Below the pieces are notes generated by a model that did no database searches, had not been told where the DNA came from, and worked only from the letters and a program-made list of their open reading frames with translations. Shown here piece after piece: positions 1-9,010 of a DNA stretch of 48,348 nt. The position numbers and the translations under genes are program-made. Source of the stretch: Fibrobacter sp. (GTDB lineage Bacteria; Fibrobacterota; Fibrobacteria; Fibrobacterales; Fibrobacteraceae); assembly GCA_017649565.1 (NCBI GenBank), contig JAGCGO010000112.1, positions 1-48,348 of the forward strand, read 5' to 3'. How positions within the stretch are numbered: the stretch's first letter is position 1; the number at the start of each line of letters is the position of its first letter.

Positions 1-1
1 C

Positions 2-1102
2 AACGGCGTGGACCCGATGGATATCGAAGAGAAGTACGGTACCGACGCTCTGCGCTTTGTGATGGCAAGCCTTTGCACCGACAACCAGGACGTGCGCCTG
101 CCGGTGAAGAAGGAAAAGCAGCCGGATGGCCGCGAAATCAATACCAGCGAAAAGTTCGAAATCGGCCGTAACTTCAGCAACAAGCTGTGGAACGCCTGCC
201 GCTTCCTTTACCCGCAGCTCGAACAGGCCGGCGCTCTCGCCGCCGAGCTCCCGATGGACAAGAGCTTGTTCGCGCTCGAAGACAAGTGGATTCTGAGCCG
301 CCTGCAGACGACCATCAAGGACGCCACCCGCATGCTCGAAGAATACCACTTCGCAGAACTCGCCGGCTTCCTGTACCGATTTGTCTGGGATGATGTATGC
401 TCCAACTATCTGGAAATTAAAAAAGCAGTCATCAATTCCGAACAACTTACAAATGAGAAAAAGAACGCAATGGCCATCCTAAGCCATGTGCTTAAGAACG
501 TCATTGACCTGCTGCACCCGGTGATGCCCTTCATTACCGAAGAGCTGAACGGCATTCTGTTCCAGGGTTCCGAACTGGTGATCAGCCGCGCCTGGCCCAA
601 GGCCGACGAATCTCTCATTGACGCGAAGATCGAAGCCGCATTCGACCAGGCATTCGCCGTGGTGGAAAGCGTGCGTGGCGTGCGTGGCCGCTACAACGTG
701 AGCCCCGCAACCAAGCTCAAAGCCGTCGTGAGTGTCGACGATGATGCAACGGAAGCCAGCGTGAAGGACTGCATGGCTATCATCACCGAACTTTCCGGTC
801 TTGAAAACCTCACGGTCGCCGTGAAGGCTGCCAAGCCGAAGTTCAGCGCATCCGCCGTGGTGCCCGGTGGCGAACTCTACATCCCGCTCGAAGGAATCCT
901 CGACCCGGCTGCAGAAATTGCCCGCCTCGAGAAGGAAATCGAGAAGGCCAAGGCTTTCGCCGCTTCTATCGAACGCAAGTTGTCCAACGAGAAGTTTGTC
1001 AACGGCGCTCCGGAAGCAGTTGTCAATGCTGAAAGGACCAAGCTCGCTACGCAGATGGATATCATCGCGAAGAACGAGGCTGCGCTCAAGGAACTGAAGT
1101 AA
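2..1102 (+). CDS. valS: Valine--tRNA ligase, C-terminal part (5' end outside window)
   Basis: The frame is open from the window edge, so the gene is cut at its 5' end. The first visible residues (NGVDPMDIEEKYGTDALRF) match the segment of class I ValRS that follows the KMSKS loop. Next comes the all-helical anticodon-binding domain (about residues 60-220 here). The last 65 or so residues are charged and Leu/Glu/Lys-rich, including LEKEIEKAKAF and KLSNEKFVNGAPEAVV, which is the typical ValRS C-terminal coiled-coil arm that contacts the tRNA elbow. The enzyme charges tRNA-Val with valine in the cytoplasm. Stop is TAA at 1100-1102, followed by three hairpins. The catalytic core is outside the window, so its integrity cannot be judged. 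Confidence 0.95.
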   Translation, partial: NGVDPMDIEEKYGTDALRFVMASLCTDNQDVRLPVKKEKQPDGREINTSEKFEIGRNFSNKLWNACRFLYPQLEQAGALAAELPMDKSLFALEDKWILSRLQTTIKDATRMLEEYHFAELAGFLYRFVWDDVCSNYLEIKKAVINSEQLTNEKKNAMAILSHVLKNVIDLLHPVMPFITEELNGILFQGSELVISRAWPKADESLIDAKIEAAFDQAFAVVESVRGVRGRYNVSPATKLKAVVSVDDDATEASVKDCMAIITELSGLENLTVAVKAAKPKFSASAVVPGGELYIPLEGILDPAAEIARLEKEIEKAKAFAASIERKLSNEKFVNGAPEAVVNAERTKLATQMDIIAKNEAALKELK

Positions 1103-1108
1103 AAGGAG

Positions 1109-1158
1109 ATGCCCGGTCAAGCCGGGCATGACATTACAGAGTGTCAGGCATGACACTC
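1109..1158. repeat. Two perfect intergenic hairpins downstream of valS
   Basis: ATGCCCGG/CCGGGCAT (1109-1129, 5-nt loop) and GAGTGTCA/TGACACTC (1139-1158, 4-nt loop) lie one after another. Neither is followed by a T run, so they look more like dispersed palindromic repeats or mRNA 3'-end stabilisers than terminators. The first resembles the widespread GCCCGGTCAAGCCGGGC intergenic palindrome type. Confidence 0.6.
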
Positions 1159-1170
1159 CGCGCTATTAGA

Positions 1171-1200
1171 AACAGGTGCTCCAAGCGGGCACCTGTTTTT
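1171..1200 (+). terminator. Rho-independent terminator after valS
   Basis: Inverted repeat ACAGGTGC/GCACCTGT with a short loop, followed directly by TTTTT. It lies 70 nt after the valS stop and just before the promoter of the next gene. Confidence 0.8.
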
Positions 1201-1203
1201 CTC

Positions 1204-1232
1204 TTGGATTAAACTCCCATTTTTCTTATATT
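1204..1232 (+). promoter_or_regulatory. Sigma-70-like promoter of the tandem lipoprotein genes
   Basis: TTGGAT (1204-1209), a 17-bp spacer, then TATATT (1227-1232) followed by TGG. The -10 box ends 10 nt before the ATG at 1243, so the 5' UTR would be a few nucleotides at most. No Shine-Dalgarno sequence is visible. Confidence 0.65.
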
Positions 1233-1242
1233 TGGTGCACTT

Positions 1243-2514
1243 ATGAAAGGATGCTACAAACGCACCTATTCTTCACATAGCGGGCAGGTGGGAATTATTG
1301 TCACGGCCATTTTGTCGTTGGCACTGTTCAGCCTCACGGGTTGCCTTACAGACCCGGAACCCGAACCGCAGCCCACCATATCTGCACATTCTTCTTCAGA
1401 AATATTCAGCAGTTCCGAGATAATCAGTTCATCGTCAAGTTCGCTAACGCCGATACCGGAATCTTCGTCATCGGCTCCCGACCTGTATTTCTCGGTTCTC
1501 TCTTCGTCGTCGGAGTTGCCGCCGAGCATACCGGAATCTCCGTCAAAACCGGAAGCCTATTCAAAGACTATCATAGACGGCATTTCCATCCTTGTCGACA
1601 CTACGTTCTTCATAGAAAAATTCCATACCCCGTCCGTCAAGATTGTCTTCAAGGACGACGAAACGGGCGCACTCAACTACATCGAGATGGACAGGAATCT
1701 GTTCCGGCACGAAATCATCCCGACACCCGAAGAACCCAACCATCCTCAGTTTTCACCCGACGGGAGCAAGATTGCCTTTTCCTCGCAATACGAAGGGTCT
1801 CCCCAACCCTCATCGGCACTTTACGTTATCGACCTTGCTTCCGCGGAGCATTTTATCTACAAGCTAGACATAGCGAGCGCAGCCATTCCGCGCTGGCGCA
1901 TTTTGGACAATGGGGACACGGCAATTCTATTCAACGACTATACCGGATCCAACAAGTCTTTCCAATGGAATAACTCGGGGACATACGTTGTCACTTATTC
2001 CAACAATACCTTCGGTACACCACAGAAAATATTCAACCGGAGTTACAACGGGGGCGTTTCCTACGACAACACCCTGGCAGTCACCGGATCTTCCAAGTTG
2101 CTGTTCCATTACGCGACCGACAACGACACTACAAACATCGACATGTACAACGAGGAACAGGTCTGCAATGTCTCGATATCACGAGACTCCAGCAAGATTG
2201 TCTCCTTCCTGGAAACCCGCGGCTCCATGGGAATGCAATTCACGCAGAACAGGCGCTACAACTGGCACCAGTACATATTCTACATGGATGCAATGGGAAG
2301 TTTCTTGAAAGCGATCAAGGCAGATGACGGCTACGTGTTCAATGGAACGGAATGGCTTTTCTTGCCGGGTTATCAAGTCAGTACGGTCACCTCAAGCAAC
2401 GACCTGACCGAATCCATCGTCTTGATTGACTACGAAATGGGCCGCTACTATACCATAGTCTACGCCCCTGGAAAACAAATAGACTATCCCGACATTTGGG
2501 CGGGCGGACGTTAA
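1243..2514 (+). CDS. Propeller-type lipoprotein, first of a tandem pair
   Basis: 423 residues. A basic N-terminus and hydrophobic stretch end in the lipobox LTGC (Cys about residue 34), so it should be acylated and placed on the inner or outer membrane. A Ser/Pro/Glu-rich linker (about 35-105) with repeated SSSE runs follows. The globular part contains FSPDGSKIAFSS, a signature of TolB/PD40 beta-propeller blades, and several Gly/Asp-rich repeats. It aligns along most of its length with the next gene, which starts 3 nt after this stop. Expression is probably from the promoter at 1204. The function is unknown. It may belong to the Fibrobacter paralogous lipoprotein family TIGR02171, but that is recalled and not verified. 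Confidence 0.85.
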   Translation: MKGCYKRTYSSHSGQVGIIVTAILSLALFSLTGCLTDPEPEPQPTISAHSSSEIFSSSEIISSSSSSLTPIPESSSSAPDLYFSVLSSSSELPPSIPESPSKPEAYSKTIIDGISILVDTTFFIEKFHTPSVKIVFKDDETGALNYIEMDRNLFRHEIIPTPEEPNHPQFSPDGSKIAFSSQYEGSPQPSSALYVIDLASAEHFIYKLDIASAAIPRWRILDNGDTAILFNDYTGSNKSFQWNNSGTYVVTYSNNTFGTPQKIFNRSYNGGVSYDNTLAVTGSSKLLFHYATDNDTTNIDMYNEEQVCNVSISRDSSKIVSFLETRGSMGMQFTQNRRYNWHQYIFYMDAMGSFLKAIKADDGYVFNGTEWLFLPGYQVSTVTSSNDLTESIVLIDYEMGRYYTIVYAPGKQIDYPDIWAGGR

Positions 2515-2517
2515 ACA

Positions 2518-3558
2518 ATGTTCCCCATAGCCTTCTATTGCCTGCTACTCCTTGTGTTCGGCTTAGCCGGGTGTACAGCAGATTCCCCGATAGCGGGCAC
2601 ACTTAAACCCGGTCCCATCACGGCCCATGTCGACGGGAAGTTTTTCATGGAAAAGTTCGGGACATCGCACGTCAAAATCGCATTCAACGACGAAGACCGA
2701 AACGAGCTCAACTACATCGAGTTCGACGGCAAAGAGTTCCGGCACGAAATCATCCCGACGCCGGCGGTTCCCAACCATCCGCAGTTCTCGCCCGACGGAA
2801 GCAAGATCGCCTTTTCCACAGGACACGAAGGGCTCACGCAGATTACGGAGATGTATGTTGTAGACATCTCGCAGGAAGACCGCCCCGTCTACAAGCTGGA
2901 CGCAGAAAACGCCGCCATCCCCCGTTGGCGCGTCCTGGACAATGGGGACACAGCCATTGTATTCATCGACTTCAGCGGCCCGAACCAGGATACTATCTGG
3001 GACTTGTCCTCGACATTCGAGGTTGTCTTTTCAAACAATACATTCGGTACGCCATACAAGCTGTTCTTCAGGAGTTACAACGGCGGGGTCACTTACGACA
3101 ATACGCTAGCGGTTACCGGCTTTACGAACTTGCTGTACCATTACGCCTGGGAAGACATCGAAGTAAACCGGGAAATGTACAACGGAGAACAAGTCTGCAA
3201 CGTCTCGGTCGCACGGGACACGAGCAAGCTAGTCTCCTTCCTGGAAACCCGCGGTTCCATCGGCAGGGCATTCACAAAAGACAGCACCTACCATTGGCAC
3301 CAGTACATCTTCTACATGGATTTTGCGGGAACCCTGCAAAAAGCCATCAAGGCAGAGGGAGAAAGCGTATTCAACGGAACGGAATGGATCTATTTCCCCG
3401 GCTATCAGGTCAGCGCGTTAACCACGGCCGACGAGGTTACCGAAGAAATTGTCCTTGTCGACTACGAACGGGAAACCTACTATCCGATTCTTAAGGCACG
3501 CGGGCGGCAAGTCGCCTATCCCGATCTCTGGGTAGACCCCACGCCGGCCAAGCCCTAG
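2518..3558 (+). CDS. Propeller-type lipoprotein, second of a tandem pair
   Basis: 346 residues. The signal peptide ends in the lipobox GLAGC (Cys about residue 19). Unlike its neighbour it lacks the Ser-rich linker. The rest is clearly paralogous: shared blocks include HEIIPTP, NHPQFSPDGSKIAFS, NNTFGTP, YNGGV-YDNTLAVTG, VSFLETRGS and FNGTEW. The ATG lies 3 nt after the upstream TAA, so the two genes are co-transcribed and probably translationally coupled. The stop codon overlaps the stop of the convergent gene on the other strand. The FSPDGSKIAFS block points to a TolB-like propeller. Ligand and role are unknown. Confidence 0.85.
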   Translation: MFPIAFYCLLLLVFGLAGCTADSPIAGTLKPGPITAHVDGKFFMEKFGTSHVKIAFNDEDRNELNYIEFDGKEFRHEIIPTPAVPNHPQFSPDGSKIAFSTGHEGLTQITEMYVVDISQEDRPVYKLDAENAAIPRWRVLDNGDTAIVFIDFSGPNQDTIWDLSSTFEVVFSNNTFGTPYKLFFRSYNGGVTYDNTLAVTGFTNLLYHYAWEDIEVNREMYNGEQVCNVSVARDTSKLVSFLETRGSIGRAFTKDSTYHWHQYIFYMDFAGTLQKAIKAEGESVFNGTEWIYFPGYQVSALTTADEVTEEIVLVDYERETYYPILKARGRQVAYPDLWVDPTPAKP

Positions 3559-4424
3559 ATTTGGCAATCCTTTATTGCGCTGATTGAGCCGGAAGAATAG
3601 GCTTTCTTGAGACATTCCGCTACGGAATCCGCCAGGTCAAGAACCTCCTGGGGAATTTCGATTTGTGAACTGTCTTCGTCGGAACTGTCCGCCACAGCGG
3701 GCGTATTCGCCTTGATGATAGAATCGGCGACAGCCTGGGCAATGGAATCCGCAACTGCCTGGGCAATGGAGTCCGCAACTGCCTGCGCGATGGAATCCTC
3801 ACGGGCACGTTCTTCCTCCCTGCGTTTCACGATATCCTTATAGACTTTATCGGAAACACGGTTCATCTCGGCTCCATTCCTGCTTACGACTTTTACGAGA
3901 CCGTCGTGGATGCCGAAGTAGAATGCGAAAAGCTTGCAGTCATTATAGAAAGTAGTGGAATTTTTGAATTGCACGACATCGTAAAATGTGGAGTCACCCA
4001 CCTTGAGTGAATCCATAAAACTCAGTGAGTAACCATCCTTTTCCACCGGGAAAACGGGATGTTCAAAGACGATTTTGAATGTGGTATCCTCACGAGAAGG
4101 ACTTACTTTCGGATGACAAGCGACCATGATGGAACCGCCATCAGAATTAGGAATCACATCAAAGTATATCGTAATAGATGCCGACCTTGCGCCGGCGTAA
4201 TAGTGCAACCCGGAGTATTGACCATCATTGAAATATGCTTTGTGGTCTAGTTCCTCGATATAATTGGCAGAGTCAGCCAGGTATATAACAGAATCCTCAC
4301 AAAAATCCTTTTGGGCATCCAGTATGACAGCCATGTCGCGAGTAACGAGATCAGGAGAGCTATCGCTATCATTGCTACATGCAAAAAGGAATACCCCTAC
4401 TACAAGAAGAAATAATTTTTTCAT
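3555..4424 (-). CDS. Lipoprotein with an Ala-Asp-Ser-Ile-Ala-Gln repeat region
   Basis: 289 residues. MKKLFLLVVGVFLFAC is a classic short lipoprotein signal (Cys 16). After a globular domain of about 190 residues there is a charged segment (RREEERARE) and then four near-identical ADSIAQAV octapeptides, probably helical. The C-terminal 45 residues hold two Cys. The ATG overlaps the stop of the upstream minus-strand gene in an ATGA arrangement, and AAGGAGG lies about 8 nt upstream, so the two are translationally coupled. No known family was recognised. The repeat may be a spacer that presents the C-terminal part away from the membrane. Confidence 0.8.
   Translation of the reverse strand: MKKLFLLVVGVFLFACSNDSDSSPDLVTRDMAVILDAQKDFCEDSVIYLADSANYIEELDHKAYFNDGQYSGLHYYAGARSASITIYFDVIPNSDGGSIMVACHPKVSPSREDTTFKIVFEHPVFPVEKDGYSLSFMDSLKVGDSTFYDVVQFKNSTTFYNDCKLFAFYFGIHDGLVKVVSRNGAEMNRVSDKVYKDIVKRREEERAREDSIAQAVADSIAQAVADSIAQAVADSIIKANTPAVADSSDEDSSQIEIPQEVLDLADSVAECLKKAYSSGSISAIKDCQI
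3722..3800 (-). repeat. 24-bp in-frame tandem repeat (8-residue ADSIAQAV unit)
   Basis: About three and a half copies of a 24-bp unit containing GCAACTGCCTGGGCAATGGA on the plus strand, differing by single bases. The unit is a multiple of three, so copy-number changes would alter protein length without a frameshift. Confidence 0.8.
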
Positions 4425-5101
4425 TCATCATCCTCCTTCTCGTTGATGGCAATATAGCTGAAATCCGCAAACTCAATTTTCAGAATGCCTTTCTTTGTCT
4501 GATAATACAGCTTGGCGCCCGTCTCAATGTCTTTGTTTGAGTTCAGCATCTTTCCATACGCAACGACAACATCCGTGTACGTGACTCCGTTGATTTCCAT
4601 CTTGTCGAAATACGTCGAGTCCGGGCCATAATACACAGTATCCTTGCCGTCAATCTGCTCCACAATCGGCACTTTTTTGTTTTTGTAATATTCGGGATCC
4701 CGAGCTATGAATTTGTGCTGTCCAAAACTAATCGTCACGGCAACAGCCCATGGATCTGAAGCTGAGATATACATGGGCGATCCAGAAGTGAGGGACATAT
4801 AATACATAGGATAAGCCGATTCCAGCACGGTGTACAAGGTCTTATAGCAGAGATCGTCAAAGAACTTATCCCTTTTGGTAACCGTAAGAGAAAAATTGTA
4901 GCCGTCCGAATGCATGAAGGGGATGCTCTTGCCTACTTCGTATCCACCGAAATCCACATGGAAGCCCTCGAATTTCAGATTGTCGGCACATCTTTCACTA
5001 TAGGTGTCGGGAGGCGTGGACAAGATATCTTCCGAACATGCCGAAAGCAGTGCGATCGAAGCGCACACCAAACCAAATATTCTAAAATACAACCTTTTCA
5101 T
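4421..5101 (-). CDS. Lipoprotein of unknown function
   Basis: 226 residues from ATG 5101, chosen because MKRLYFRIFGLVCASIALLSAC then forms a proper lipoprotein signal (Cys 22) and TTGGGGTT precedes the ATG. The frame is open 24 codons further upstream, but that extension would bury the signal peptide. The mature part has no motif I recognise. It contains paired aromatic and Asp residues and the segment GKDTVYYGPDSTYFDK. It heads a two-gene operon with the downstream lipoprotein (ATGA overlap). The 101-bp gap to the divergent SNF2 gene must hold both promoters. Confidence 0.75.
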   Translation of the reverse strand: MKRLYFRIFGLVCASIALLSACSEDILSTPPDTYSERCADNLKFEGFHVDFGGYEVGKSIPFMHSDGYNFSLTVTKRDKFFDDLCYKTLYTVLESAYPMYYMSLTSGSPMYISASDPWAVAVTISFGQHKFIARDPEYYKNKKVPIVEQIDGKDTVYYGPDSTYFDKMEINGVTYTDVVVAYGKMLNSNKDIETGAKLYYQTKKGILKIEFADFSYIAINEKEDDE

Positions 5102-5189
5102 AACCCCAATGTACATTTTTTTCGTTAAAATGGGGAAAAAAATGCACCATTTCCGTGACGTTAGTTTATCCATTTGTGCAGTTGTTTGC

Positions 5190-5195
5190 TATATT
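5190..5195 (+). promoter_or_regulatory. -10 box TATATT directly before the SNF2 helicase start
   Basis: TATATT ends exactly 7 nt before the ATG at 5203, so a transcript starting at normal spacing would begin at or next to the start codon. No Shine-Dalgarno sequence is present. A convincing -35 is not visible. Confidence 0.5.
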
Positions 5196-5202
5196 TGGGC
5201 CC

Positions 5203-8200
5203 ATGGATTTTGGACCTTACGGAAATTCGTGGTGGAGCAAGAAATGGCTTGAGACGCTGCTCGAAGGGGCTAGCGATCAGGCCATACAGCAGGGCGTCCG
5301 CTATGCCACGCGCGGTCAGGTGTCGAGCGTCGACATCGTGGACAACCGCGTGATTTCCGTGGTCAAGGGGCCTAACGGCGGCCTCCACAACAACTACATC
5401 GTCTTCCCGAAATTCCCCGCGGAACAGGCAAGCCTCTTCCGCAGCATCCTGAGGCAACACCCGGCGGAGATGCTCGCCCTCGGCAACAAGGCGATGAGCC
5501 CGTCGCTGGAACTCCTTTTGGTCAAAAGCGGCGTGCAGTTGTTCGACAAGCCCGAAAAGGTCAAGATGGGCTGCGACTGCCGGGACGCCCAGCCCTGCAA
5601 GTACCTCGTCGCGACATTCCTGAAAATCGCCGAACAGAGCGACGGCGACCCGGCCATCCTGTTCCGCATCCACGGATTCGACCTGGACTCCGTCAAGGAC
5701 GGTTCCCAAGACACGCTCAAACTGGACGCACCAGCCGAAGCAAACCTTGTCCGTACTATCAGCGGAGCGAGCCGCATCGTCGCCGGCACGGACAACGCCC
5801 TGGACTTCGCCGAAGATTCCAGCGAAAGTTTGTTCGCCGGAGCCGCCGACAAGTCCAGCCGTACGCCACCGCAGCAGCTCCACCACCTTGACTTTGACAC
5901 ATGGAAGGACTACTCCCGTGTGCTCCCCGCCATGCTGCAGAACTTCCCGAAGTTTTGCCCCGCCGGGAACTTCCGCAAGAGCTTTACAGACGAACTGGAT
6001 GGCTGCCACAAGTTTTTCTGCGCCTACGAGAACTTCAACGTGTTCTCGGAACATTTCCGCGCATACAACGCGAAGACCTTCCTGATGGAAAACGAGACGC
6101 TGCGCGTGTTCCACAAGGACGGATGGCACTGGAGCTTCGAGCAGAGTTGCCAAGGCAAGGTTATCCGCAACGACCTGACCGTAGCGCACATCATGGGCGC
6201 CCTGTGCTGTCTGAGCCAGGGGAACTTCTCGTGGCACCACTACACGGTGCGATACCTGCACCTGCTATTGCAGGCGGCGTTCTACCTTGTGCGTACCGGG
6301 GCCATCTACCCGCAAGTGTTCTGGATAAAGAAGGATGTAGCGCAGATGCGCTGGCTGCCCGCCGAGATGCTGCCCGACATTCTGGGCATTGTCGCAGACC
6401 TGGAAGCATGCGCGCCGCAAGGGTTCGCCTATTCCGCCGGCGACGGGGACTTCCACGAGATTGCCGGACCCGCCGAGCACATCCTCTCGCTTTTCATCGG
6501 GCAACTCCTGCGGTTCGCGCGCACCTACAAGCAACCGCTCAAGACAAACCACGGAAACCTCCTTTCGTTCTTCTTTGACTGCGTCTCCGGGAAACTCGCG
6601 AACAACGCGCACGCCATCCCGGGCAAGATACAGCAGTGGTTCTCGGTGTACTCCAGTCTCGATTTCAGGAGCCAGCTCCTGTTCGCCTGCCGCGAATGCG
6701 GCGAAGAGGTTGCGCTGGAAGTATTCGTCCTCGACGGCGACGGGGATTCCGGAATGCGTACGCCGCTCGCGAGCCTTTTCGAGAACAACGATACGCGCCT
6801 GCTTTCGGTGCTGAACATTTTGAACGGCGTAGCCGACTACTTCGCGCCCATGGGCAAGTACCTGGAACGCAGGGCAGCGGAGCCCATGATGATGCGCGGC
6901 GCCGAGTTGTTGGACTTTCTGCAGGACTGCCTCAAGAAACTGCAGGTGTTCGGAATCCGCACCGACATTCCCAAGAGCCTGCTGAACATCGGGAAGCCCA
7001 AGCCCAAGATGCGCCTGCAGGGCAGCATGAGCTTCGGCGCGTTTACCGCGGGCGACCTTCTGGACTTTGACTGGGAAGTCGCGATCGGCGACGAGAACGT
7101 GTCCGCCGAGGAATTCCTCGCGATGGCCGAAAACGCCGACGGCCTGCTGAAATACAAGTCTCAGTACGTGCAAATCACCGAAGAGGACCTCAAGGAACTC
7201 CGCGACAAGATAGAAGGCCGCACGAAAGAGGCCGCCAAGAAAGACGGCGAGGATGGCGGCGACAAGGAAAACGGAGATAGAGAAAGCGACGACAACGGCT
7301 CCGCGCAAGGAATCACGCAGGCAAAGCTTATCCAGGCGTGCTTTACCGGCGAATGCGACAACGTGCCCGTCGAGATGGCCGGCGAATTCAAGCAGCAGTT
7401 CGACGCCTGGCGCGCCGACACGGAAATCCAGCTGCCCGAAGGCCTGAATGCGACACTCCGCCCCTACCAGGTGCGCGGATATTCCTGGATGTACAAGAAC
7501 CTGCAAATCGGCTTCGGTTGCATTCTGGCCGACGACATGGGCCTCGGCAAGACGCTGCAGGTCATCGCGTTCCTGCTAAAGATGAAACAGGAAGGCAAGT
7601 TCGCCGAAAAGAAGGGCATTGTGGTCATGCCTGCGGGTCTTCTCTGCAACTGGCAGGTGGAAATCAGGAAATTCGCCCCGGAACTCACGTTCGCCGCCTA
7701 CCACGGCGGGAACCGCGACCTGCAAAAATTCAACGCGGACATTCTGCTCACCACCTACGCCACGTTCCGCAAGGACTACGACGAACTCAAGGAAAAGCCC
7801 TGGCAAGTCGTGGTCATCGACGAGGCGCAGAACATCAAGAACGCGGACAGCGAACAGAGCAGGCTCCTGCGCCACCTGCAGGCGCCCATGAAAATCGCGA
7901 TGAGCGGCACCCCGGTAGAAAACCGCCTTATGGAATTCTGGACCATCATGGATTTCGCAAACAGGGGATTCTTCCCGAGCGCATCGGAATTCCGCGACAA
8001 GTACGAGACACCCATACAGAAAAACGGCGACCAGCGCGCCGCCGAAACGTTCCGCAAGATAACCGCGCCCTTCATGCTGCGCCGCCTCAAGACGGACAAG
8101 AGCATCATTGCCGACCTGCCCGACAAGATTATCCAGGACGAATATGCAGAACTCACCAAGCCGCAGGCAGCACTCTACAAGCGTACCCTCGACCGCTTCC

Positions 8201-8982
8201 TCGCCCAGCTCGAAGAAGAACGGCAGATGAGCGAACTCACGAACGACAGCCACGCCCTCTTCAAGCGCAAGGGAATCATTCTGCAGATGATTCTCGCCCT
8301 CAAGCAGATTTGCAACCACCCGCTCACGTTCCTGAAGGGATTAGACGAAAGTGGTTCGGCCCTTCGACAGGGCTCAGGGACCTTACCACCAACCGAAACG
8401 AGAGACGAGAGAATTGAAGCCTCCGACGCCACAACCGACAGGCTTGGATCCGGAAAGCTCCAGATGCTGCTCGACCTGCTCGCCTCCATCCAGGAACAGG
8501 GCGAAAAGACGCTCATCTTCACGCAGTTTGCCGAGATGGGCGAACTCCTGAAGAAATCCATCGAGGAACAGCTTTCGCTCCGCACGCATTTCTACCACGG
8601 CGGATGCACGCAGACTCAGCGCACCGAGATGGTCCGCGACTTCCAGGAAAACCCGGACTGCAAGGTACTCATCCTCTCGCTCAAAGCCGGCGGTACCGGA
8701 CTCAACCTCACCGCGGCATCGCAAGTCATCCATTACGACTTGTGGTGGAACCCGGCTATCGAAGCGCAGGCCACCGACCGCGCATTCCGTATCGGGCAAA
8801 CAAGGAACGTACAGGTCCACCGATTCATCACCAAGGGCACATTCGAAGAAAAAATCAATGCCCTCCTGGAGACAAAGAAAGCCATCGCAGAAATGACCGT
8901 GAGTGCGGGCGAGACCTGGCTTGCCGACATGGACGACAAGCAGCTCGTGGAAGTGTTCGGCATCGAGAACACCATCGTATAG
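5203..8982 (+). CDS. SWIM-domain SNF2-family DNA-dependent ATPase (DEAD/DEAH helicase superfamily 2)
   Basis: 1259 residues from ATG 5203 (MDFGPYGNSWWSKKW, the usual start of this family). Residues about 120-145 form a SWIM-like zinc motif (CDC-X6-CKY, with Tyr in place of the usual His). A long middle region has no clear motif. The SNF2 core is intact: Walker A DDMGLGKT at about 777, motif II DEAQ at about 873, SGTPVEN (motif III), then the second RecA lobe with FTQFAEM and GGTGLNLTAASQVIHYDLWW and motif VI QATDRAFRIGQ. These proteins use ATP to translocate on DNA or remodel protein-DNA complexes. The target here is unknown. An odd 35-residue low-complexity linker (about 1047-1082) lies between the two lobes. 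nth follows 28 bp downstream. Confidence 0.92.
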   Translation: MDFGPYGNSWWSKKWLETLLEGASDQAIQQGVRYATRGQVSSVDIVDNRVISVVKGPNGGLHNNYIVFPKFPAEQASLFRSILRQHPAEMLALGNKAMSPSLELLLVKSGVQLFDKPEKVKMGCDCRDAQPCKYLVATFLKIAEQSDGDPAILFRIHGFDLDSVKDGSQDTLKLDAPAEANLVRTISGASRIVAGTDNALDFAEDSSESLFAGAADKSSRTPPQQLHHLDFDTWKDYSRVLPAMLQNFPKFCPAGNFRKSFTDELDGCHKFFCAYENFNVFSEHFRAYNAKTFLMENETLRVFHKDGWHWSFEQSCQGKVIRNDLTVAHIMGALCCLSQGNFSWHHYTVRYLHLLLQAAFYLVRTGAIYPQVFWIKKDVAQMRWLPAEMLPDILGIVADLEACAPQGFAYSAGDGDFHEIAGPAEHILSLFIGQLLRFARTYKQPLKTNHGNLLSFFFDCVSGKLANNAHAIPGKIQQWFSVYSSLDFRSQLLFACRECGEEVALEVFVLDGDGDSGMRTPLASLFENNDTRLLSVLNILNGVADYFAPMGKYLERRAAEPMMMRGAELLDFLQDCLKKLQVFGIRTDIPKSLLNIGKPKPKMRLQGSMSFGAFTAGDLLDFDWEVAIGDENVSAEEFLAMAENADGLLKYKSQYVQITEEDLKELRDKIEGRTKEAAKKDGEDGGDKENGDRESDDNGSAQGITQAKLIQACFTGECDNVPVEMAGEFKQQFDAWRADTEIQLPEGLNATLRPYQVRGYSWMYKNLQIGFGCILADDMGLGKTLQVIAFLLKMKQEGKFAEKKGIVVMPAGLLCNWQVEIRKFAPELTFAAYHGGNRDLQKFNADILLTTYATFRKDYDELKEKPWQVVVIDEAQNIKNADSEQSRLLRHLQAPMKIAMSGTPVENRLMEFWTIMDFANRGFFPSASEFRDKYETPIQKNGDQRAAETFRKITAPFMLRRLKTDKSIIADLPDKIIQDEYAELTKPQAALYKRTLDRFLAQLEEERQMSELTNDSHALFKRKGIILQMILALKQICNHPLTFLKGLDESGSALRQGSGTLPPTETRDERIEASDATTDRLGSGKLQMLLDLLASIQEQGEKTLIFTQFAEMGELLKKSIEEQLSLRTHFYHGGCTQTQRTEMVRDFQENPDCKVLILSLKAGGTGLNLTAASQVIHYDLWWNPAIEAQATDRAFRIGQTRNVQVHRFITKGTFEEKINALLETKKAIAEMTVSAGETWLADMDDKQLVEVFGIENTIV
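8360..8412. repeat. Intergenic-type repeat embedded in the SNF2 coding sequence
   Basis: CCCTTCGACAGGGCTCAGGG (8360-8379) is the widespread imperfect intergenic palindrome type. It is followed by ACGAGAGACGAGAG (8399-8412), the same 7-bp ACGAGAG pattern seen between corA and secDF at 23662-23689. The stretch is translated in frame into a Gly/Ser/Thr/Arg-rich linker. Confidence 0.6.
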
Positions 8983-9010
8983 CCGGGCAAATAAACTAGC
9001 TTTACCTGTT

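Noticed and set aside
6265..7506. Long minus-strand frame inside the SNF2 gene
   Set aside because: Composition matches reverse-complement bias, and there is no start context or motif.
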